Source: Impatiens glandulifera
Lineage: Eukaryota; Streptophyta; Magnoliopsida; Ericales; Balsaminaceae
Direction of reading: 5' to 3'
Length of the DNA: 64,000 bases
Assembly (NCBI RefSeq): GCF_907164915.1
Contig: NC_061863.1
Coordinates: 33,763,133-33,827,132, forward strand
Part shown: in pieces, positions 34,458-44,053 of the stretch
How the letters are laid out: every line of letters begins with the position of its first letter
How positions within the stretch are numbered: the stretch's first letter is position 1
Program-made: the position numbers and the translations under genes
Notes under the pieces: generated by a model
Databases searched by the model: none
Told to the model about the DNA's origin: nothing
The model's input: the letters and a program-made list of their open reading frames with translations, nothing else

Positions 34458-35236
34458 CGTAATTACGTGCATAAATTAAGGGGGAACTTATTGTTCAAAA
34501 CGCAACTGAACAGATATAAAAGACGGAGGTCTTAATTTGTCCTAAGGATTCATAGTTTTGAGAAACACAGCTACTTAGACACTCGTCTACTTTAGCAGTT
34601 TCATCTTCATATGAAATCATTATCTTGGTTATTCTAACCTGCTTGGTTAGACGGATGCGTCTAATAGACGGATACGTCCAATAGACATTAGACGTTTGTA
34701 CGTCATGAGCAAGAGGATGCTCACGTCTAACCAAACACACATGTCTCACGTGATGTTACTACATAATTAGACGTACACGTCTAATAGACTGATTTTCAAA
34801 AGGAAGTTGAAAATTTAAAAAGGAGAATAAACGTCTAACTACTGGTGTAATTAGACTCTTCATCTTCCGGCTATTTGGACAGCTGTCTTTTAATGATTTC
34901 TGATCAAGTCTATTTTCCCGCCGAAAAATAAATCAGTCATTCCTCAAAAGAATTGAAGACACGTGTCTCTCAAGATGCATGGAATGATTAATATTTCTGA
35001 CAACTTTTGCTTGTACACTTAGTATTAAACGTTCTGTTTCATGCTAACATTAAATGCTGTGTTTATTGGGAACTGTCTTTTGAAGTTCTCGACGGTAGGA
35101 ATAATCATTAGTTTTCTTCTACATGATTAAAAACCCTGTTATTAATAGGATCATTCACTCTAAAAGATAGAAGATCCTTGAAATCAATCTCTCTCTCTCT
35201 TTAAAATTCGAATCGTTCTAACCCTTCTTCATCAAA
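34458..35236 (+). other. Linker between pol and accessory ORF of F
   Basis: No gene. It begins with a degenerate polypurine-like AAATTAAGGGGGAAC, then has scattered AGACG/CGTCTAA motifs (about 34640-34850) like those of the LTR arrays. It ends with an AG/CT-rich leader (TCTCTCTCTCT near 35191-35201) before the accessory ATG. A weak TATA-like TTATTAATA lies at 35139-35147, about 95 bp before that ATG. Confidence 0.55.
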
Positions 35237-35958
35237 ATGACATCCTTTCGTCCTAAATCGATTCAAGTGGACTTTCAATCCGTATCCACTCTACAATCTC
35301 TGGGCTGAGAAGATTCCTCACCCCTCATGAAACCTATCACGAACAGTTAGTTAACGAATTCTTCGAAACCGCGAGCTTCTATCAAGACAGTGTTATTGCT
35401 GGTGCAGTAATGGGTCAGATGGTCTGTATCATAGAAGAATATTTTGGTGCATTTTTCCATCTCTCAAAATAAGGTATTGATGATTTCTCAACCATTCATC
35501 CTAATCTAATGATCACGATGATGAAAGTCTTTTCCGATTCCCCTCTAGTAGATATTAATGGAAAGAAAAACCTCCTGAAGGTTGAATATGCTCTATTAAG
35601 CGATATCATATCGAAATCCCTTATGTCTAAAGAAACTTCTTACAAGTATTGTACGAAGGTCTTTCAGATAATGGTGGTTATCAACAGGGGTGTTCCCGTG
35701 AACTGGACAAGCTTCCTCTTAGGGAATCTTGTCAGAATGGTTGTTGCTCGGAAGAAGATTTTCGGCTTTAACGGTCCTCTCAGCTCTCTTCTTTGTTTTC
35801 GTCTGAACGAACCCGGTAAGAGCTTTCCCTTTCCTTCTAAGATCCTAAACTACCAGAAAGTGGTAGATTACATTCAAATGGTGGAAACGCTTAAGTCTAA
35901 GAAAAGGAAAAGTGAAGACTCCAACTCCCCTCTAACCGCAGTCTTAGAGATCTCCTAG
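35237..35958 (+). pseudogene. Accessory ORF of F, N-terminal domain only
   Basis: The ATG at 35237 opens MTSFRPKSIQVDFQSVSTL. A frameshift near 35305 leads into RRFLTPHETYHEQLVNEFFE, a stop occurs near 35470, and 35509-35958 is open: NLLKVEYALLSDIISKSLMS, RGVPVNWTSFLLGNLVRMVV, ending KKRKSEDSN and a TAG. The order and motifs (EFF..A, EY.LL.DIISK, VNW..FL..NL..MVV) match accessory ORF1 and ORF2 of A and the G copy. The protein ends soon after the domain, so the acidic middle and RG tail are absent. The KKRK run could be a nuclear-localisation signal. The domain's role is unknown. Confidence 0.7.
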
Positions 35959-36256
35959 GTTGAAGTCTATCCTCTCCAAAAGCTATGTTTATGAAGAAGA
36001 AGAAGATCTTAATAGAGATTATCTTCATTTAAGATGAAAGTTTTTGAAACATGTGTTTTAATATTCTAATGTTAACTTGTTTTAGTTATTTTTGAGAACA
36101 ATGATTTGGGTATTTCTTTTGAGAAAACACTCATGTTTGGCTTATTATTCACATGATATTTTTAGATGATGAATATGCATGTGTTTTGCTTGTGTTATGT
36201 TTGTTTATATGATGAATGCATGCTTTGATATATGTATGCAGGTTCGCAATTTCTTC

Positions 36257-36273
36257 ATCAAAAAGGGGGAAAT
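36257..36273 (+). other. Polypurine tract of F
   Basis: CATCAAAAAGGGGGAAAT directly before the 3' LTR start TGTTGAGTC. Confidence 0.85.
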
Positions 36274-38348
36274 TGTTGAGTCAAATTATTTTGACTAAGT
36301 GTTAAAATAATTTAACCACTGAGATTTTGATGATGAAATAACTTATGAATTTTGATACAGGTGTATTTAGACAATATGTTATAAGACTTGGATCTAATGA
36401 GGGTCATTAGACCGATTTTGGCTTTTATTGCATAAAAAATTAGACGTACAGTCAAACTCATCGAAGTAAGACGTGTAGTCTAATAGACGTGTAAATTAGA
36501 TGGATGGTCTAATAGATACAAGGAATTAGACGTAAGTCTAATGCATAGAATTAGACGTATAGTCTAACTCATCAGAGTTAGACGTGTAGTCTAATGAATG
36601 CACGGAATTAGACGTAAGTCTAATGCATAGAATTAGACGTACAGTCTAACTCATCGGAGTTAGACGTGTAGTCTAATGAATGCACGGAATTAGACGTAAG
36701 TCTAATAGAATTAGACGTACAGTCTAACTCATCGGAGTTAGACGTGTAGTCTAATGAATGCACGGAATTAGACGTAAGTCTAATAGAATTAGACGTACAG
36801 TCTAACTCATCGGAGTTAGACGTGTAGTCTAATGAATGTAAGGAGTTAGACATAAGTCTAATGGATACACGGAATTAGACGTAAGTCTAATATGCTTATA
36901 ATTAGACGGGTAGTCTAATTGATATTCGGAATTAGACGTACAGTCTAACTCTTCAGAGTTAGACGTGTAGTCTAATATATTTGCAATTAGACGGGTAGTC
37001 TAATTTATGCGGAATTAGACGTGCAGTGTAACTTAATGAAGTTAGATGTGCAGTCTAATAAAATGTGAAAGTTAGACGTGCGTCTAACTCCTTCAGACAA
37101 GTCTGAGGTAGAACCGGAATTAGACGTGCAGTCTAACTCAGTGGAGTTAGACATGCAGTCTAATGGTTATCGGATAATTAGACGGGTAGTCTAATTAGTG
37201 AAAGTTAGACGTTCGTCTAACTCCTTCAAACAAGTCTGAGATAGAACCGGAATTAGACGTGCAGTCTAACTCGGTGGAGTTAGAAGTGCAGTCTAATGGT
37301 TATTGTAATTAGACGCGAGTCTAATTCTATTAGACTAGGCAGTTTAATAGATATTTTTCTATTAGAAATAGATGACTTATTTCATTAGACTGATTTTCAC
37401 AATCCGTCTAACTGAAATACGTCTAAATGATCAGTTTAAGTAGTACGCTTGAATCTAGCATTTCACCTACCCACGTGCTATAGCTGTACCCTACTCCTGC
37501 TCCACTTTCTAGTGAAGATTAGTACAACAACTATATGCATCCAATCAAAGAATGCCACGTAAGAGAATTTTCCTCAAATTACTTGTTTTGTAGGTACATA
37601 TCTGATGGAATATTCGGCGCACTACTAGTGATGTACGACCATGATCCTTGTGCTCAGAACCTGTTGTGTACAATGGAGGCTTTCCAATGGAAGAGTTCCA
37701 CGTATCATTCATGAAGATTCGACCGTTAACTCCTGCCCAGTATTTAACAAATCTCAAGGACAACGGACAAACTGCCTTAACAAGCTGAGTAACTTTTGCC
37801 TAACGAACAAGCAATCTGATTTTACAGAGAGAGAACCTTTTTTGTTCTTTTGCCAATCTTGCTTACTGAAACTACAGAGAATTCAAGCCTTTGAATATTG
37901 TTAATCTTCTTTCTAATTGTACTGTGTGTGAATCGAGAGAGAGAGCTAGAATCAAAACACCTTTAGCTGAGTGATATTCTTCATCTTGTAATTGAACAGA
38001 AAGTGTTCTGTTCAATAGTGAGCTAAGTGTGTGTGTAAACTGTATTTGATTCTAATCATATTATAGTGAATCCTTCCGGAGGTTGGAAGAAGGGGTGACG
38101 TAGGAGAGTTTCTCCGAACATCCATAAACAAACTACTGTGTTGTTCTTTTCTGTCATCTTTTCATATTTCATCTTGTGCTTCAAACTCAAGTAAATAATT
38201 CCGCCTTGAATCAGTTTCAAGTGTTTACACAAGTTTGCGTAGAATAGAAAGCGAATTAAATCCCTAACAAGATTTCTTTCAAACCGTTTTTCATAAGCCT
38301 TCATCCTTAGCCAGACCCCCGTCTTTATTGATAAAGCCGATCCTATCA
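36274..38348 (+). repeat. F 3' LTR (2075 bp)
   Basis: Same structure as the 5' LTR but about 300 bp shorter, because the palindromic array (36435-37335) has fewer units. The minus-strand peptide repeat of 36620-36853 is only this array translated. The unique part differs from the 5' copy at about 42 of 700 positions by my count. Confidence 0.9.
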
Positions 38349-38353
38349 CAACC
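38349..38353. repeat. Target-site duplication of F (right copy)
   Basis: CAACC, matching 27680-27684. Confidence 0.9.
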
Positions 38354-38443
38354 CATTCTCATCTTACACAATTCTGGATATAAGATATAACATTCACTTA
38401 CCAAAGAAAGTTGTTCAAGATCGTGATCAAACGGGTCACGACA
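38354..38443 (+). repeat. E 3' LTR, second part
   Basis: The last 90 bp of the E LTR (CATTCTCATCTTACAC to GGGTCACGACA), four substitutions from the 5' copy. The GCATT duplication follows at 38444-38448. Confidence 0.9.
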
Positions 38444-39812
38444 GCATTGATCTAATCTGGATCAAGCAATGCTTCATCGATTTTCTTAGGCTTAATTTGA
38501 AAGATAAAAAAAGATTTTGCAAATTCATCCATTAATTGGTGTATAGTCATAAGAGGTTCATTAAGATTACCTATAATTAGTTCAGGTGGGTGCTTTATGT
38601 TCCATCTTAGGTTTGGTCCCAGAGGGTTAGACGTCCGTCCGGTCAGCTGGCTCTGCGACATTTGGACTGTTAGCAGCATGTTGACTTATAGCTTGGTTTT
38701 CTAGTTGAACATCAACCGATACAGCTTGCTGATCAGACGTGATGTTTCTGATGACCTAAACTTCATCGTCACTATCAGATTGAATATTAGAAGCTTCCAA
38801 CCTGTTAGAAACTTCAATGACTTCGTTAGAATTTCTGTCAACAGATTTATCAAAAACAATATGGGTAGATTCTTCATCAGTTAGAGTTTGTTTATTAAAC
38901 ACTCTATAAGTTTTGCTAACTGAAGAATAACCTAACATTATCTCAACATCAGCTTTGGTATCAAAAGCAGTCAAATGATTTTTCCATTGTTATGAATAAA
39001 ATACTTACATCCAAATATCCTAAAATATGAAAATTTAGGAACTTTAACATAAAATAATTCGTAAGGTGTTTTATTGAAACGTTTATTAATCATTTATCTG
39101 TTTTCAGTATTGCATGTTGTGTTAATGGCTTCTACCCAAAGTTTTTGAGAAACGTTGGAATCAACTAGTATAGATCTCGTTGGTTCTTTCAGTGTTTTTT
39201 GTTCCTCCTTTTAGTAACACCATTTTTATGTGGAGTCCTAGCACTAGACAACTCGTGTCTAATACCAAATTCATCAAGGAAAGAAGACAGACTTCTGTTT
39301 ATAAATTTAGTTCCACTATCACTTCTAATTTTGATGATACTAAAAAAAATTCATTTTGAAGTCTTCTAAGGATTTTAATCAAATTTTCAGAAGTTTGATC
39401 CTTAGAAACCAAAAATATTACCCAAGTAAATCTAGAATAATCATCAATTATAACAAGGGTATATCTCATTCCCCCTAAACTGGTGACTGAGATTGGACAA
39501 AATAGGTCCATGTACAATAATTCCAGACATCTGTCAGATTGGATATTCCCTTTGTTTTTAAAAGTGATTTGACTTTTTTCCCATCTGATAAGCAAGACAG
39601 ACCTTATCTTTAGAAAACTTCAGTTTAGGTATACAAGTTACTAAATCTTTTGAACAAATATTGTTAATGATGATAAAATTAAGATGGTTTAATCTTTTAT
39701 GTCATAGAGAATTTTGATCATTCTTAGTTATCATGCATAAATGATCAAACGTCTTATTTTTCCAGTTTATCTTATAAGAATTTTCCACTCTACTTCTTGT
39801 CAAAGGGTGTCC
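38444..39812 (-). pseudogene. pol: Element D, right part: pre-integrase, integrase, linker
   Basis: This is the 5' continuation of D beyond E. On the minus strand it runs from NSYKINWKNKT and HKRLNHL (about 39790-39690) through the integrase core LYMDLFCPISVTSLGGMRYT and IIDDYSRFTWVIFLVS (39595-39299), with stops and a frameshift. The C-terminal part LGYSSVSKTYRVFNKQ follows at 38974-38756 and the linker to RT at 38679-38449. It is closely related to the integrase of G (LYMDLFGPILVISLGGMRYP), so D and G belong to one family. It ends at about 39812, inside the pre-integrase region, where G begins in the opposite direction. Confidence 0.8.
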
Positions 39813-39823
39813 CTTGTCAAGTT

Positions 39824-41640
39824 AAACCTAGTAAAATGCAAGTTAAATCTATAAGCTTTGTCAAGGTATATATAACTAATAGTGAAACTAATCATGGTTG
39901 TGATGATTTAAGTTTAAAATATGAGATTAAGTATGTTAAGCCAACTTCAAGTTGGCTCAATCCTAAGAAGATGGCCGTCAAACGGTCTGGAAAACAAAAA
40001 CTTGACAAAAAGTCAAGAAGTTTTAATCAAAACTCAACTTCTAAAGTTAAGGAGTCAACAACAAGCAGGAAGAAGTCTACCAAATATAAATCATTTTCTT
40101 TGTTAACAACTCAAAATGGGAGATCCATAAACATAACCCAAATATGGATCCCCAAGGGAATGATCAACCATGAACCAAAGTGAATATGGGTACCAAAATT
40201 GTAAATATATTTATTTATAGGTAAATCAAGACAGCTGACTATGTTTGGTATCTAGACGGCAATTGCTCCAGATATATGACAAGAAACATACGGCTGCTAA
40301 CTGAAATAACCAAATGCACATGTCCTACGATCACATTTAGTGATAACAATAAAGGTAAAACCGTGGGTAAGGATAAGATTATCCATAGTAACCTTACTAT
40401 TAACAATGTGTTGCTGTTAGAAAATCTATGTTATAACTTTAATAGTATTAGTCAAATGTGTGTTAACGACTTTACAGTTGATTTTCAAAAATATGCATGT
40501 CTTGTAAAAGATCAGCAGGGTAACACCCTTCTCACATTAAGTAGGGTAGGGAATTCATTTAAGATGAACTGGAAAAATAAGACGTCTGATTCTTTATGCA
40601 TGATAGCCAAGAATGATCAAAACTAGCTATGGCATAAAAGATTAAACCATCTTAATTTTAAAGCCATTAACAATATTTATTCAAAATATTTAGTTACTAG
40701 AATACCTAAATTGAAGTTTTATAAGGATAAGGTCTGTCCTGCTTTCCAGAAGGGAAAACAGGTCAGATCAACTTTTAAAAACAAAGGGAATACTCAATCC
40801 GACAAATGTCTTAAATTATTGTACATGGATCTGTTTGGTCCAATCCTAGTCATCAGTTTAGGAGGAATGAGATATCCCCTTGTCATAATTGATGATTATT
40901 CTAGATTTACTTGGGTAATATTTTTGGTATCTAAGGATCAAATAGTTGAAAATTTGATCAAAATCCTTAGAAGACTACAAAATGAAAAATCTTTAAGTAT
41001 CATCAAGATTAGAAGTGATAGAGGAACTGAGTTCACCAACAGACGTATGTCTTCCTTCCTTGAGGAATCTTAGACACGAGTTGTCTAGTGATAAGACTCC
41101 ACAGCAAAATGGTTTTGCTGAATGGAGAAACAAAACACTTAAAGAAGTAGCGAGATATATGCTAGCAGATTCAGTTGTTTCTCAAATATTTGGGTAAAAA
41201 CATTAACATAGCATGCGATACTCAAAACAGGTCAATGATTAATAAACTTTTCAATAAAACACCTTACGAAGTATTTATGGTAAAGTTCCAAAAAATTCAT
41301 ATTTTAGGATATTTGTATGTAAGTGTTTTATTCATAAAAATGGTAAAAATCATTTGACTGCTTTTCATGTTAAAAAAGATGTTGGTATAATGTTAGTCTA
41401 TTCTTCAGTTAGCAAAGCTTATAGAGTGTTTAATAAACAAACTCTAAATGTTGAAAAATCTACTCATACTATTTTTGATGAATCTGTTGAAAGCATTTCT
41501 AATGAAGTCATTAAAGTTTTAACAGGTTGGAAGCTGGTACTCTCCAATCTGATAGTGAAGATGAATTTCATATCTTTAGAAAAAGCATGTCTGATCAGCT
41601 AGTTGAACCGGTTGATTCTCAACTAGACATTCCGACTATA
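39824..41640 (+). pseudogene. pol: gag tail, protease and integrase of G
   Basis: 39824-40183 is the gag-protease linker (SSWLNPKKMAVKRSG, QIWIPKGMINHEPK). The protease entry at about 40240 reads WYLDGNCSRYMTRNIRLL: the catalytic Asp is kept but the S-G of DSG is replaced. Pre-integrase follows with TAG at about 40624 and HKRLNHLNFKAIN. The integrase core at 40711-41073 keeps MDLFGPI, IIDDYSRFTWVIF and RSDRGTEFTNR, then a frameshift near 41065 leads to PQQNGFAEWRNKTL, where the catalytic Glu is retained in FAEW. Later pieces at 41175-41602 are scattered across frames. Inactive. Confidence 0.8.
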
Positions 41641-43344
41641 AGTCAGCAGGTTGTTGACAGTCCAGATGTCGTAGAGCCGGCTGACTAAACATCTGACCTT
41701 CTGGGACCGAACTTCAAATGGAACAGAAATCACCCACCTGAAAAAATAATATGTAATCCAAATGTACCTCTTAAAACAAGAAAACATTTAATGAAAGAAT
41801 TTATAAACTCTTCTTTTATCTCTGAAATTGAGCCTAAGAAAATCGATCAAGCATTCAGATTGGATCAATGTTATGCAAAAGGAGTTAAATCAATTTGAAA
41901 GAAATAAATTGTGGCATCTAACTCCAAGATTGGATGATCAATCTATTATTGAAACAAGATGGGTTTTTAGAAACAAGCTAAGTGAATATGGCTTAGTTGT
42001 GAGAAACAAAGCCAGATTGGTAGCTAAAGGCTATAGACAAGAGTAAGGAATTGACTTTGAGGAGTCATTTTCCCCTATAACTAGACTTGAAGCTATCAGA
42101 ATCTTCTTAGCTTATGCATCTTTTAAAAACGGTAAAGTTTATTAAATGGATGTTAAAAGTTCTTTTCTTATTGGTTTATTAAATGAGGATATTCATGTTG
42201 CACAGCCTCCTAGTTTCAAATTCATTCTCTGCCTAATCATGTGTTCAAATTTAATAAAGCATTATATTGTCTTAAGCAAGCTCCTAGAGCTTGGTATGAC
42301 AATTTGACTAACTTCTTGTTTGAGCATTATTTTATTATTGGCATGTTATATAAAACAGTTTCTAGATTTCTTAAAGATTCACATATATTGTTTGTTCAAA
42401 TTTATATGGATGATATCATATTTGGGTCAACTAACCCCAAATTTTTTGTGATAAATTTTCTTAGTTGATGTAGGATAAATTTGAGATGAGTATGATGGGT
42501 GAGCTGATGCTTTTCCTTGGTCTTCAAGTTCATCAACTTCAAGATGGCATCTTCATCAATCAAGCTAAGTATATCAGGGAATTGCTGAAGAAATTCGGCA
42601 TGGAGAACTGCTCAGCTGCCTCTACACTTATGAACTCATCTAGCAAGCTTGATAAGGATGAAGATGGATAGAGTGATGACATCACATCCTATCGAGGAAT
42701 CATCGGATCTCTACTATATCTAACAGTCAGTCGACCATACATCTGGTTTAATGTCGGTGTCTAAAAATTCCAGGCTAATACTAAACAATCTCATTATATT
42801 GTTGCTAAGCGTATTTTAAAATATCTAAAGGGAACTCAAAATGTTGGATTGGTATCCACAGGATTCCAATTTCAACTTAATTAGTTACTCTGATGCAAAC
42901 TATGTAGGTTGCAAGATCGATCGGAAGAGCACTAGTGAAACTTGCCAGTTCCTTGGTAATCGTCTAATCTCTTGGTTTAGCAAAAAGTAGGCGTCTATCG
43001 TCATGTCTACAACCGAAGCAGAATATTTGGCCACAGGCAGCTGCTGTGCTCAATTGATGTGGGTCCAATAGCAGTTGAGAGACTTTGGCATCCAGAAAGA
43101 CGAGTCTCCTATCCTACATGATAACCCCAGCGCTATCGCGATCACATATAATTCGGTGTTACACTCTTGGATAAAGAATATTGACATCCGTCATCATTTT
43201 ATCCAGGATCATGTTGCTCAGAAACATATTCAGATGGAATATGTGCCAACGGATCAGCAAGTGGACGACATCTTCACGAAGCCACTCTCCGAGACTAAGT
43301 TTTATTACTTTAAAAATATTTTGGGTCTTTTAGATCTAAATTAA
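41641..43344 (+). pseudogene. pol: Reverse transcriptase and RNase H of G
   Basis: Readable segments: SDWINVMQKELNQFERNKLW and [12 protein letters not shown] (41828-42046), ALYCLKQAPRAWYDNLTNFL and the catalytic IYMDDIIFGSTN (42241-42468; YMDD, both aspartates present), MSMMGELMLFLGLQVHQL (42486-42671), then RNase H with STTEAEYLATGSCCA and the last stretch DDIFTKPLSETKF (43075-43344). At least six stops or frame changes. The sequence after RNase H (TTTTGGGTCTTTTAGATC) matches D closely. Confidence 0.8.
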
Positions 43345-44053
43345 TTTAATTTTGTGTGCACAAATTGAGGACGGATTTGTTGATAAGTTGATAAGTCATA
43401 CACATTAAGATAGTTGTCTCAAATCATGTTGAACAGAATAGTCGTCTAAAGACACTATGCATCAGATGGGTTGTGCTTAAGCCGTTTGAAATTTAAGCAT
43501 AGACAGACGTTGAATTGTTGGAAAGACGTATGCTGACACAACTGTTGCTATAAGTCAGATGCCTTCCGAACAGATGTCTTACTTAGCTTAAACGCAAGGC
43601 ATATAGATAGAACAGTCAGACGTTTGTCTACATGTGCTCTTCATATGCCTCGTCTTAAGTCGAGTGGGACAACTGTATTAATTTTATGCGCTGTCATTTT
43701 ATCTTCCCTCTTAGAAAGTAAAACGGTCACATTTCAAATTAATTGGAGGGAAATATTTATTTGATCTTATCTTATAAATACCTTCAATAACGAATAACAT
43801 GAAGACATGTGTCTATCATGTCATTAAAATGTGACATACACGCCTGTCGGTTCATTACCAGACGCATATCCTTAATGATGTTTTTTAATTTTTTTAATTA
43901 ATGACTTCGTTTAATGATGTATTTTAAGACACGTGTCGGTTAGAATCTTAAAAATGTACCTTGCACACCTAAAACATCTCACATTCCATTTGAGTTTTCT
44001 GAAACCCTAGATATTTATTTTCGCTCTAAAAACCTTTTAGCCTTCTCTTTAGA
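43345..44053 (+). other. Linker between pol and accessory ORF of G
   Basis: No gene. It opens with a degenerate polypurine-like GCACAAATTGAGGACGGATT, then has scattered CAGACGT-like motifs (43445-43640), a TATAAATA at 43773-43780 and an AT-rich leader. The general organisation is like the F linker. The TATA box lies about 275 bp before the first accessory ATG, farther than in A. Confidence 0.5.

Larger units (their letters stand above)
27685..38348 (+). mobile_element. Element F: complete Sirevirus-like copia element
   Basis: 10.7 kb with both LTRs, TG/CA ends (TGTTGAGTC to CCTATCA) and a perfect CAACC duplication. The order is 5' LTR, primer site, gag, protease, integrase, RT, RNase H, a 780-bp linker, accessory ORF, polypurine tract and 3' LTR. 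The extra ORF downstream of pol places it with Sireviruses, in line with the UBN2 gag and GCSRHMTGNRRLL protease neighbourhood. Every coding region carries lesions. The LTRs differ by about 6% in the roughly 700 bp I aligned. Confidence 0.9.
22134..38443 (+). mobile_element. Element E: Ty3/gypsy chromovirus, interrupted by F
   Basis: Own sequence is 22134-27684 plus 38354-38443, about 5.6 kb. The order is 5' LTR, initiator-Met primer site, gag, protease, RT, RNase H, integrase, chromodomain-like end, polypurine tract and 3' LTR. The LTRs are about 450 bp, start TGTCGTGACC and end GGTCACGACA, a long terminal inverted repeat. The two LTRs differ at about 14 of 448 positions by my count. The compact size and short LTRs would suit the Reina or a similar chromovirus clade, which is inference. 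It is inserted in D with a perfect 5-bp duplication. Confidence 0.9.

Noticed and set aside
36620..36853. Repeat protein with SNSVHSLDYTSNSDELDC units on the minus strand
   Set aside because: It is the F LTR array translated; no start context or independent evidence of a gene.
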